Assembly (NCBI RefSeq): GCF_009362735.1
Contig: NZ_WHNP01000049.1
Coordinates: 1 to 57,910, forward strand
DNA: 57,910 nt
From: Paraburkholderia franconis
Lineage (GTDB): Bacteria; Pseudomonadota; Gammaproteobacteria; Burkholderiales; Burkholderiaceae
Direction of reading: 5' to 3'
The notes beneath the pieces were generated by a model that saw nothing but the letters and a program-made list of their open reading frames with translations, was not told where the DNA came from and searched no databases. This document shows, in pieces, positions 15,914 to 23,765 of the stretch (position 1 is the first letter of the stretch; the number at the start of each line of letters is the position of its first letter). A program made the position numbers and the translations under genes.

Positions 15914-16592
15914 TTGAACCTCCGAGGAACTGGTTTTTGAATTCGCGGTCGCGCTGGTCTTGCGCGAGCTTGAGCTCCGCCTGCTGCAGCTGGGCGGTGA
16001 GCTGCAGGCGCGTCTGCTCATTGGTGACCATCGCCTCTTCAGCAGCCATCCTGTTTTGCAGATCCGCCTTCTCGGCCGGATCCTGCGTGAGGTTCGACTG
16101 CTGCATCAGCGACTGGATGTTATTGAGCCGCGCCATCGTCGCGCTGTACGCCTGCTCGTTCATCGCCTTGTTGGCTGCGAGCACGTCGTAATAGCGCTGT
16201 TGCCCCGGTGTCGAGGCGTCCGTCATGCCTTCCTGCTGCTCGATCGAGCGCATCGACGAACTGATGCCCGACAGGCTGCCACGCTTCGCCTGGTCATAGA
16301 TGTCCTGCCACTGTTCCGGCAGGTAGTTGCGCAGCGATGCGTAGTTCATGATCGTGCCCAGGCTGCTGTTACCGGTGAGTGCGCGGTACTGTGCCTCCTG
16401 GTTCTCGATCTGCTGCATCAGCTGCTGAACCTGCATCATCTGCTGGGCAAGCTCGGCCGGCGAGATGGTTGGCACACCTTGGGCGTGTGCGATGATCGCT
16501 GCACACAGGCAGAGCGCGGTGACGGCCACACGACCCGCCCGCAGCAGGCGCGCCGGGCGTTCGACATCGTTGACGTTCACGATTCCCCCCAT
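15903..16592 (-). CDS. virB5: VirB5-type minor pilus protein
   Basis: A 229-aa secreted protein. The signal peptide covers residues 19-37 (AGRVAVTALCLCAAIIAHAQ). The mature part is almost entirely helical and Gln-rich: LAQQMMQVQQLMQQIENQEA, ALTGNSSLGTIMN, NYLPEQWQDIYDQAKRG, then long C-terminal helices. The motif of an early Gln-rich helix followed by LTG and LP..W matches VirB5/TraC, the pilus-tip component. The ATG at 16592 overlaps the virB4 stop (TGATG). A GTG a few codons on, after a G6 run, is an alternative start. Confidence 0.88.
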   Translation of the reverse strand: MGGIVNVNDVERPARLLRAGRVAVTALCLCAAIIAHAQGVPTISPAELAQQMMQVQQLMQQIENQEAQYRALTGNSSLGTIMNYASLRNYLPEQWQDIYDQAKRGSLSGISSSMRSIEQQEGMTDASTPGQQRYYDVLAANKAMNEQAYSATMARLNNIQSLMQQSNLTQDPAEKADLQNRMAAEEAMVTNEQTRLQLTAQLQQAELKLAQDQRDREFKNQFLGGSSGE

Positions 16593-19165
16593 CAGACAGT
16601 GACAGCTTCGTTACCCGCGTCGACAGCGCGTGCCGACGCATAGATGCGGGCGAGCTCGGCGCGCTTGCACTCGAGACCACGCCGCAGCTCGTCTGCCCAC
16701 AGCCGCTCATCGGCGCCGTGCTTCGCCGCGAGGCGCGTGCGCAGTTTGCGTTCGAAGACACGTTCCAGGTAGACCGGTAGCCATACGTCCGGATCTTCCC
16801 CCAGCGCCGCGCGCACCGTGTCGCAGATCAATACGTTCTCGCGATCACCCGAGAACACGGCGATCGCGTCTTCCATGCCGCTGAGGTCAAAACCCGCGAA
16901 CGCCGACTGGTTGCCCTGCTTGATGAGGAACCGGCGCGACGAGGGCGTGAGCTTCCTGAACTCCGTGAATTCCTTGCGCGTCATGCCGTCGCGGACGTAC
17001 GCCTCCTCTTCCGCCGCCGGATCCGCCAGATACAGGTTGGTCGCAACCAGACTGCGCAGCGCCGGGTACAGGTCGGCGGCCTTCTGGCCCTGCTCGGGCT
17101 GCTGGGTGATGAGCGTGATGAACTCCCCTTCCTTGCGGCCGCTCGCGAGCGTTTCCTCGATCTGCTCGCGGATCGTGCGGAAGCGGATCGGCATCCAGTA
17201 CTCTTCCATCACGGTCTGCATGAGCCGGCCCTCACCTCGCATCAGCTTCTTGAGGTGGAAAAGCCAGGCAAACGCCGGCTCGGACGGTTCGTAGTTTTCG
17301 ACGAGGAACGCCTCGACGTCAAAGCCGATCCAGCGCTGCTCCGTCATGTTCAGCGCCAGGTTCGGTGGGTTGTCAAACACCCACCAGAAGCGGCCGTTGT
17401 CGGATTTGCACCAGAGCGACAGACGCTGGCGCAGACTGTCATCGCCCTCATCTGGAATGCTGTCCAGCAGCAGACTGAAGCGCCGCAGGCGCACGTCCTC
17501 GATACCCATCACCGCGTCGACGGCGTTGCGGCACTGGATCTTCTCGGCGGCGGTCAGATCGATCTTGACGGATTTGCCCTGATGATCAACGCCGCTTCTG
17601 CGTCCACAAAGCTCGACCAGCCCGTACAGGAACTCGCGATTCTCAGCCGTGTCGGCCAGCTCGAACGGCGCCCAGCCAGTCGGTTTGCCTTTCTCCAGAT
17701 GGACGTAGGCGCCGCGCATCGCGCGGATGAACACTTCCCAGCCTCGCCCCTTGTCCAGCACGAACAGCAGCTGCCCGAACCGGGACAGCATGCCAGCGAT
17801 GGCGGTCGCGACAGTCGACTTGCCGGCACCGGTCGTGCCTTGCAGCTTCACGTGCGCGGCCAGCTTCTCCGCCACGTTGACGTCGCCCTGCCGGCTCGCA
17901 TGCGGGCTGAAGTAATAGATGCCCGATGCGGAACGGAATGGGATGACAGCTGAGCCGTCGCCGATAGGGTTGCCCTCAGCCTTGCCGGCGGAATAGTCGT
18001 GGCAGGTGAACATCGACGCAAAGTTGCGCGACGACTGGACCTTGGGCCGTGGCTTGACCTTCGCGCCCGGGACCTGCGAAAAATACGTGAAGGGCGCCGA
18101 ACCGGTCGCGAGCGCCCAGTCGACACCGCACTCGTTCAGCGATCGGGATGCGAACAGGATCCCGTTTTCCAGCGCCTCCTGTGTACTTGCGCCATAGATC
18201 ACGGCCGCACCATGGTACACGCCGAACGACAGCTCGCCCGTGTTGACGTAACCCTGCGCATCGCGCAGTTCCCTGACCTGATGCTTCGCCTTGTCGCCGG
18301 CGGACTCCAGCTTGTTGATTGCCGAGTCGATCGTGCGGTTTGATTCGAAACCCGACATGCAGTTGAAGGAATGCACAACCGTGAATTCAATCGGCAGTGA
18401 GAGCAGCGGATCGAGCTGGCCGAAGCCCGGCTTGTCCGGGAAGCTGCGCAGGTCGCGGCAGCTGAAGAACCGCCGGTGGTCCGGCACGCCCGGCCCGTCG
18501 ATCGCGTGTGTGTCGTAGCCGAAGCGAAGATAACTGGACGGAATGACGTCAACACCTGGCTCTGCTGCGACCGGCAGATCACCCGTCACCCCGTTCACGA
18601 GATAACTGACGAAGCCATACAGCTGCGAAAACAGCATCTTTGTGCCGTTCATATGCGTGCGCTCGTACACCGCGAGCAGTTCGGCCTCGTAGTCCGCAAA
18701 CTGTTGCAGCGCCTGCTGCGCCAGCGACGCGATTTCCTTCAGCCCATCCTCGAAGTCCTCGTACTTCAGGATGATCGAAAAGTAATAGCGGTTTTCAAAA
18801 AACCGGCCACCCCTGAACTGCCCGCCATGCTGCGTCGAAAACCAGTTCATGAAGGGGCTGTCGAAACGGTACTCGTGATCGGCGTTCACGCGCCGTCGCA
18901 TGAAAACGCCGTGGTAACCAAGGCGCCCGCCATGGTCGCGGCCCAGTTTGCTCAAGATCTCCGTGTCGCGGTCGAACTTGCGGTCAAGCACCTTGTTTTC
19001 GAATACCTCGAACGGCACACCGCGCAGCGCAAGCGTCACCATGAAACGGTTTCCGTCGATGTGCTGCACATGCCTTGTGACCGGATGCCTGAACCCCGGC
19101 ATCCAGTCTTCGACGGCGCCGATCGCGCCGAGGATCTCGCTCGAGACGGTTGATCTGCTACCCAT
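16592..19165 (-). CDS. virB4: VirB4-type T4SS ATPase
   Basis: The large ATPase that energises pilus assembly and transfer. The 857-aa product has the usual length. Walker A GTTGAGKST is at residues 443-451, preceded by AAHVKLQ. The N-terminal half has the CagE/TrbE-like region (ENRYYFSIILKY, SFNCMSGFESNRTIDS). In the Walker B region the sequence is LMQTVMEEYWMP, with Glu where most relatives have Asp. ITQQPEQG follows. The ATG at 19165 overlaps the virB3 stop (TGATG) and GGAG lies upstream. No fused VirB3 domain; virB3 is separate. Confidence 0.95.
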   Translation of the reverse strand: MGSRSTVSSEILGAIGAVEDWMPGFRHPVTRHVQHIDGNRFMVTLALRGVPFEVFENKVLDRKFDRDTEILSKLGRDHGGRLGYHGVFMRRRVNADHEYRFDSPFMNWFSTQHGGQFRGGRFFENRYYFSIILKYEDFEDGLKEIASLAQQALQQFADYEAELLAVYERTHMNGTKMLFSQLYGFVSYLVNGVTGDLPVAAEPGVDVIPSSYLRFGYDTHAIDGPGVPDHRRFFSCRDLRSFPDKPGFGQLDPLLSLPIEFTVVHSFNCMSGFESNRTIDSAINKLESAGDKAKHQVRELRDAQGYVNTGELSFGVYHGAAVIYGASTQEALENGILFASRSLNECGVDWALATGSAPFTYFSQVPGAKVKPRPKVQSSRNFASMFTCHDYSAGKAEGNPIGDGSAVIPFRSASGIYYFSPHASRQGDVNVAEKLAAHVKLQGTTGAGKSTVATAIAGMLSRFGQLLFVLDKGRGWEVFIRAMRGAYVHLEKGKPTGWAPFELADTAENREFLYGLVELCGRRSGVDHQGKSVKIDLTAAEKIQCRNAVDAVMGIEDVRLRRFSLLLDSIPDEGDDSLRQRLSLWCKSDNGRFWWVFDNPPNLALNMTEQRWIGFDVEAFLVENYEPSEPAFAWLFHLKKLMRGEGRLMQTVMEEYWMPIRFRTIREQIEETLASGRKEGEFITLITQQPEQGQKAADLYPALRSLVATNLYLADPAAEEEAYVRDGMTRKEFTEFRKLTPSSRRFLIKQGNQSAFAGFDLSGMEDAIAVFSGDRENVLICDTVRAALGEDPDVWLPVYLERVFERKLRTRLAAKHGADERLWADELRRGLECKRAELARIYASARAVDAGNEAVTV

Positions 19166-19602
19166 CACGGCTCCTGACCGGGCTCACGCAGCCGGCGCTC
19201 GCCCTTGCCCAATGGTTGAAGAAAATCGCGAAAGACACGACGCTGCCGGCCGTATCGCAGTGGCGCAAGCGTCGACGTGTTGCCGAAATGCGGCGCCGCT
19301 CTCCCGGCATTCACCCGCGCGCGGATGCGCAACTGCCAGAAGTAGAACCGGCAGCGGAACTGCAGCCACATGATCCACAGTCCTTGATCGTCGGTTTCGC
19401 AGATGTGCTTGAACGACAGCAGCACCGGAAAGCCGAGAAACACGAAGAGGAGGCCGCCCGGGCCGACGAAGAAGGCCACGAGCACACCCGTGAACATCGA
19501 AGCGACGACCACCACGAGCATCGCCATGTAGGGCACGCCCCAGATGGCCGCGGTGCGTCCAAGTCCATTGAAACCGGCGTAGCGGGCTTTCTCGTCCGAC
19601 AT
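19165..19602 (-). CDS. virB3: VirB3-type T4SS protein
   Basis: A 145-aa protein. Residues 1-20 (MSDEKARYAGFNGLGRTAAI) carry the conserved YAGFNGLGR-like start, followed by two adjacent membrane spans at about 24-62 (WGVPYMAMLVVVVASMFTG and LVAFFVGPGGLLFVFLGF). The C-terminus is basic and cytoplasmic, somewhat longer than in classical VirB3. Position between virB2 and virB4 and coupling to virB4 fit the role as VirB4 partner at the inner membrane. Confidence 0.88.
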   Translation of the reverse strand: MSDEKARYAGFNGLGRTAAIWGVPYMAMLVVVVASMFTGVLVAFFVGPGGLLFVFLGFPVLLSFKHICETDDQGLWIMWLQFRCRFYFWQLRIRARVNAGRAAPHFGNTSTLAPLRYGRQRRVFRDFLQPLGKGERRLREPGQEP

Positions 19603-19611
19603 GGCACGCGC

Positions 19612-19962
19612 TCAGGTAAACAGGTTCCACAGGTACGGCGCGAGCACGCCGACCACCGCACCGACCACCGCGACCTTGCCGCCGAGCGTGACGAACTCGC
19701 TCCAGTGCGAACGATCGGCCCAGCATTCGGCACCTTTCCAAAGCAGCACACATGAAGCACAGACACCGAGGAACGAGTACAGCCAGATCTTGAACGTATT
19801 CGCACCCTCAGTCGCCGAATCAAGACCGCCTCCGGCCAAGGCAAGTTCGGGCGCAAGCAGTGCTGCGCCGAGCAGCGTTGACTTTGCAGCGCAGATAATG
19901 CATGCTGCATCATCTTTTAGTCGTGCTAACTTGATGGCACAGAATTTGATTTTTCGAAACAT
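19612..19962 (-). CDS. virB2: VirB2/TrbC-type pilin
   Basis: A 116-aa pilin precursor. The leader is long (about 43 residues) and ends in ALLAPELALAGGG, a plausible signal peptidase site. The mature subunit of about 73 residues has two hydrophobic helices (TFKIWLYSFLGVCASCVLLW and VTLGGKVAVVGAVVGVLAPY) with the basic/aromatic loop KGAECWADRSHW between them. The start ATG at 19962 has AGAGAG upstream. Gap to virB3 is 9 nt. Confidence 0.88.
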   Translation of the reverse strand: MFRKIKFCAIKLARLKDDAACIICAAKSTLLGAALLAPELALAGGGLDSATEGANTFKIWLYSFLGVCASCVLLWKGAECWADRSHWSEFVTLGGKVAVVGAVVGVLAPYLWNLFT

Positions 19963-20005
19963 GGCTTCTCTCTTTCAAACGAACGCCGCGGCGCGGCCAG
20001 TCAGA

Positions 20006-20668
20006 TCATTTGCACGCGTCGCTATCACAGTCGAAGTCGCCAAAGGCATCCCACGGCGGATGCGGCGCGTCATGGCGCTGCGGTCTAACGTCCCGTTGAG
20101 AGGGGCTGGACTTAACCTTTCCGGCGATAACCTGCGTTGTAGGGCCAGCTGGCCGGTCCATGATCACGGGTATCGCCGAAACAAGGTTGGCCTTACCTAC
20201 CGTCGTCTGCGCATTGGCGACGACACGCTGCACATAGCTGGATCCGCCGGACTCAACCCGCTCGCCACGAACGAAGTTACCGCTGTAGTAGCAACTGATC
20301 GCCCCCCGCAGCGCACGTTCGCCCCGTCCGTACGAAGCGCTTGCACGCTGGTAGCAGTCGTGCAGAATGGCGCCAGCGACCCGCAGGTTGGCACATGGGT
20401 CAAAAGCGGTTTCGTACGTCACCTCGTACCGGGAAAGATTGAACCGGTTGACCTGCCCAATTCCCAAACTGAAATCTATGCCACGGGCAGCCAGCGCACG
20501 AACCGTTGCAAGCGCCTCTTCAAGAGTCTTCGGCTGTCTCTGCAGATGACCTCCAACGACGCCAACTGCCAGTGGATTAAAAGCCGACTCAGTACGGACA
20601 ATCGCCTGCAAGGTAGCTGCCTGCACGGTCGGCGCACATTCGTGCGCGAGAGTGGCAAAATCAATCAC
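20006..20668 (-). CDS. virB1: VirB1-type lytic transglycosylase
   Basis: A 220-aa protein starting at GTG (20668) with GGAGGAAGC upstream. It opens the peptidoglycan for the channel. The SLT domain is visible: AIVRTESAFNPLAVGVV, with the catalytic Glu at about residue 27; then FSLGIGQVNRFNLSRY, FDPCANLRVAGAILHDCYQR and AISCYYSGNF. No obvious signal peptide, common for plasmid VirB1 proteins. The C-terminal 50 residues are an unstructured Pro/His-rich tail. First gene of the minus-strand T4SS operon. Confidence 0.92.
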   Translation of the reverse strand: MIDFATLAHECAPTVQAATLQAIVRTESAFNPLAVGVVGGHLQRQPKTLEEALATVRALAARGIDFSLGIGQVNRFNLSRYEVTYETAFDPCANLRVAGAILHDCYQRASASYGRGERALRGAISCYYSGNFVRGERVESGGSSYVQRVVANAQTTVGKANLVSAIPVIMDRPAGPTTQVIAGKVKSSPSQRDVRPQRHDAPHPPWDAFGDFDCDSDACK

Positions 20669-20882
20669 GCTTCCTCCTCCGCTCCGGGCGCGAGCGCAGC
20701 GTGAAGCTCAAGAAGGCGCAGCCCCAGATTTGCATTTGGCCGCTCCGTTACACCGCGCAGCGGATCACTGATGGTCGACTACCCGCATCCGCAAAGCCTC
20801 ACGAGCTTGAGTTGAGTAACGCCACCACGCGCTCGGTTCGTCAATCGATCAACGACGATCTGACAGTTCATGAAGGAACGAT

Positions 20883-20923
20883 AGCGGAAAACCGATATTT
20901 GCGTCAAGCGGAAAACCGATATT
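20883..20923. promoter_or_regulatory. Two 17-bp direct repeats, probable operator
   Basis: The 17-mer AGCGGAAAACCGATATT occurs exactly at 20883-20899 and again at 20907-20923, a period of 24 bp. The pair lies in the 276-bp space between virB1 (minus strand) and the XRE regulator (plus strand), 22 bp before the regulator's start codon. Such repeats next to a small HTH gene are typical of an autoregulatory operator, which could also control the divergent virB operon. Binding is an inference. Confidence 0.65.
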
Positions 20924-20944
20924 CAGCTACTCTATCTTTGTCGC

Positions 20945-21364
20945 ATGGAAAATTCTAAACAGGGGCGCACCCCTTTCGGAGAGCGCTTGCTCCGTGCGCG
21001 CAAGAACAGAGGGCTCACCCAAAAACAGGTAGAGATGCACGTCGGAATTGCGCAGAGCAATCTCGCTGAGCTTGAGCTCAAGGGCACCGGGTCCAGCTTC
21101 ACCGTTTCGCTCGCGTTGCTGTATGGCGTCAACCCAGTATGGCTGGCTCTTGGGAAAGGACCGGTTACGGGCGGTAGGCCCTCCCCAGACTGGCTGGAAG
21201 GATTGTCGGAGAGTGAGCTCCGCTCAGTCGAAGAGTTCGTGCAGAACATCGTCGCAGCCCGGCGCCGAGGTCAGGCGCGCAGACCACAGATGGATGCTGT
21301 TGACTCGCAAGAGCCAGACCGTAAACGCGAGGCACGCAAGGGCACTGCGAGCAAGGGGAAGTGA
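20945..21364 (+). CDS. XRE-family transcriptional regulator
   Basis: A 139-aa protein. Residues 10-66 form a Cro/CI-type HTH: GERLLRARKNRGLTQKQVEM, HVGIAQSNLAELELKG, then LALLYGVNPVWLALGKGP. The C-terminal 50 residues are basic and probably disordered. It is transcribed away from virB1 with two direct repeats ahead of its start. It is the obvious candidate regulator for the virB operon and for itself; target and sign of regulation are inferred from position. Confidence 0.85.
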   Translation: MENSKQGRTPFGERLLRARKNRGLTQKQVEMHVGIAQSNLAELELKGTGSSFTVSLALLYGVNPVWLALGKGPVTGGRPSPDWLEGLSESELRSVEEFVQNIVAARRRGQARRPQMDAVDSQEPDRKREARKGTASKGK

Positions 21365-21383
21365 AATAGGCAGCGCGGCTCCG

Positions 21384-22331
21384 TCATTGGCCCCGATGCG
21401 GTCCGACGGTCAGGCGCGCATCGATTTCTTCATATAGTCCGTACGCATCTTTTACGGCGCTTGCGGCAAGACGTTTCGCGTGAGCGAGCGATCCCGCGTC
21501 ACCAGAACCCTCTTCAACCGAGGCCAATAAAGCCCGCGCTCCATCGACCATCGCCGCCCAGTCCATGACCCTCTTCAAAACGTCGAGGCAGTATGCCTCC
21601 CCCAACGCGGTGCGCCGATCGCCCGTCCTCACAACGGCGTCGCTATCAACGACTTCCGGAATTTCGATTCCCGAGCAGACGATACATTCGGCACTGCCAC
21701 TATTTCCAGCGCCGATAAATCTGTTGCGAAAGAGAAATCGCCGCGAGCCGTTCACAGTCTGAACGTTCCTCTCAACGTCGTAGGGCTGGCCACGCTCAAA
21801 AAACCGGGTAATGTTCCGCCGGGACGACTCACCTTCGTCCGGCGTCATGAAAAGTCTTTGGGCGTTTTTTCCGATTACATCAGCCTCTTTGCGGCCGGCA
21901 TATTCCTCGGCCATCTTGTTGAAGCGGTGAATCGTGCCTTCCTTGTCCAGCACAACAACGACGGCGTTCACCTCCGAAATAATTCCCTCCGCAAAGGCCA
22001 ACGCGTCCATCGAATTCCTTGCTACCGTTTCCGCATCGCAAAGCGCCGCTGCTACGCCCGCCCAATGCGCCTCACTGATCTTCTTGCCGACTAGCTGCAA
22101 TTCAACATTTCGCCCAAACAGCCGCACGTTGAGAAGCAACACTGTTGTCGCGCCAGTCACGTAACGGATGGAGGCAGCCTGCTCGCCGTTCAAGGGGATG
22201 GAAAGTTGTGGCTCTTGCTCGCCGCCTGCCCGAGACAGTACCAGCTCGTCGCTAGACGAGGAGAATTGCCAGACTGGACTGGAAGTCCCGAAGTGCCTAT
22301 CGAATTCGTCAAAGACTTTCTTGCTCTTCAT
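21384..22331 (-). CDS. PAS-domain protein next to the T4SS
   Basis: A 315-aa soluble protein. Residues 1-95 are an N-terminal domain with SPVWQFSSSSDELVLS and NVRLFGRNVELQLVGKKISE. Residues about 115-225 form a PAS domain: EGIISEVNAVVVVLDKEGTI, HRFNKMAEEYAGRKEADVIG, RRFLFRNRFIG. The C-terminus (240-305) is helical. There is no kinase, GGDEF or HTH domain, so it is a sensor or adaptor only. It is convergent with the XRE regulator, ending 20 bp past it. A role in sensing conditions for transfer is speculation. A truncated paralogue lies just upstream. Confidence 0.7.
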   Translation of the reverse strand: MKSKKVFDEFDRHFGTSSPVWQFSSSSDELVLSRAGGEQEPQLSIPLNGEQAASIRYVTGATTVLLLNVRLFGRNVELQLVGKKISEAHWAGVAAALCDAETVARNSMDALAFAEGIISEVNAVVVVLDKEGTIHRFNKMAEEYAGRKEADVIGKNAQRLFMTPDEGESSRRNITRFFERGQPYDVERNVQTVNGSRRFLFRNRFIGAGNSGSAECIVCSGIEIPEVVDSDAVVRTGDRRTALGEAYCLDVLKRVMDWAAMVDGARALLASVEEGSGDAGSLAHAKRLAASAVKDAYGLYEEIDARLTVGPHRGQ

Positions 22332-22387
22332 CCGTTTACACCCGCAACTAGGTCATGCGATTCGTTGAGTTTCGAATCGAGGCTTGT

Positions 22388-22765
22388 TCAAACGTCACGA
22401 ATATTCACGACTTTCCTAGGAACCTCTGGTTGTACCAACCGAACTACATCGTGCGCGAAGTCGATGTTGCGATGAGAGGCCGCAACGCCGTGCCAGGTAT
22501 GCTCGCAAACTTTTTTCCCGTACAGATACAGGGTAAGGGACCTGCCGAATATATTGACCTTGCATACAACACATCCGACGCCATCGTGCAACTTGCGTAT
22601 TTGCGAAATGCTGTTTGAGTCGACTGGCACAGCAGCGCATCGATAGCCGTGCGCATCAGCGAGTTGGACGGAATCGCTGTCGCTCGTCACCGTCCAAGCA
22701 GGCGTAAGGAGTCCAAATCGAACAGTGAGAAAATCATCAGTATGCAGTTCATTGATCTCTAACAT
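22388..22765 (-). CDS. Truncated paralogue of the PAS protein N-terminal domain
   Basis: A 125-aa frame from MLEINELHTDDFLTVRFGLL. It aligns by eye with residues 10-95 of the neighbouring PAS protein: RFGLLTPAWTVTSDSDSV against HFGTSSPVWQFSSSSDEL, and VNIFGRSLTLYLYGKKVCEH against VRLFGRNVELQLVGKKISEA, then TWHGVAAS against HWAGVAAA. The PAS domain is absent. The open frame begins at 22930, but the ATG at 22765 fits the alignment. It is probably an old tandem duplication that lost its 3' half, or a stand-alone version of this unnamed domain. Confidence 0.55.
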   Translation of the reverse strand: MLEINELHTDDFLTVRFGLLTPAWTVTSDSDSVQLADAHGYRCAAVPVDSNSISQIRKLHDGVGCVVCKVNIFGRSLTLYLYGKKVCEHTWHGVAASHRNIDFAHDVVRLVQPEVPRKVVNIRDV

Positions 22766-22957
22766 CAGACTGCCCAAGTTCGCAAGAGGAGCAACTAGTG
22801 TGGACAATGTTAAGCGACGAAGGGGAGCATCGTTACAAATTGTTGCATAAGCACATGCAATATGCATCGAATTCTTAACGCATTTGTTGAAAATGAAATC
22901 ATGGCACGGCGACGGTTCGCCATTAACCACTCATAATTAGTTAGATATACTATTCAC

Positions 22958-23472
22958 CTATGCTCGCGATCGCCGATCGCTGTAAGTTGGCGCTCGATCA
23001 AAGCAAGTGTGTCTTCCACTCGAAAATCGAGCCTCGGCGTCCGCTGAAGTAAAACTCAATGCGTTCTGGGAGTAAAAGTAGATGCAGCCGTGGTCGAGCG
23101 ATCGCCGGATTGGCCAGCCGGATTGCTGAAGGTGTCTGTGACGATCTCCGAACGACCTAAAGGTCGAGAATCGACGGGGGCACGGTATCGGAAGCGGGTT
23201 CTTTGCCCCGGCGAAGCGCAGTTCTGCTTCGTCGGTCATGAGCCCGGCCACGTCGACGAGTTCGTACAGGCGCTGCAGCAGGGCCTCGCGCCACTCGGCT
23301 CGCTGGTCCGGGCTGGTTGCCTCTCCAGCTGTTCAACCAGCAATTCCGCCGTCTGCAGGTAGTTTTCTACCGCGATCATGGCATTGCTGCGCGCGGCGAC
23401 CAGCAGGCGTAGGTAGTGGTCAGCCAGCTCCGACTCGCCACCGATCCGGTGCAGCGTTTCCCAAATGCGCTA
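22958..23472 (-). pseudogene. Frameshifted remnant of an unknown gene
   Basis: Two minus-strand frames join into one plausible protein. The first (from about 23472) reads ETLHRIGGESELADHYLRLL then NAMIAVENYLQTAELLVEQL. The second continues ATSPDQRAEWREALLQRLYE, LVDVAGLMTDEAELRFAGAK. The join needs removal of two bases (GAGAGG read as GAGG) near 23329. The 5' end is cut by an in-frame TAG, and the tail after about 23150 loses coding character. Family not recognised. Confidence 0.5.
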
Positions 23473-23765
23473 TAGCTGGGCTAAGGAATCATCGTGACCT
23501 CGTGAGGCGCGCCAAGGTGCGCAAAGACATCGCGCTGGTGATCGTGGGCGTCGTCAGTTCACTAGCCATGATGCAACTCGCAGTGCTGTCCTCGCGCGAG
23601 CGCGCGAACGAGGAAGGCAGGCGCAGGCTGCGAGCCGCGGCCGGCCATTCAGCCGGCTGCAGCGCACCACACCGCGTCACGCGTATTCCCAAGAGCTGAT
23701 CCGTACCCGTGCTCAGCACAGGCGACGACAATTCCTTACGGTCGACGTATCCGGTAGACCCGAGG

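Noticed and set aside
23329..23345. Taking all frameshifts as sequencing errors
   Set aside because: The conserved T4SS, rep and par genes are clean, while breaks cluster in accessory genes, which fits real decay better; single cases remain open.
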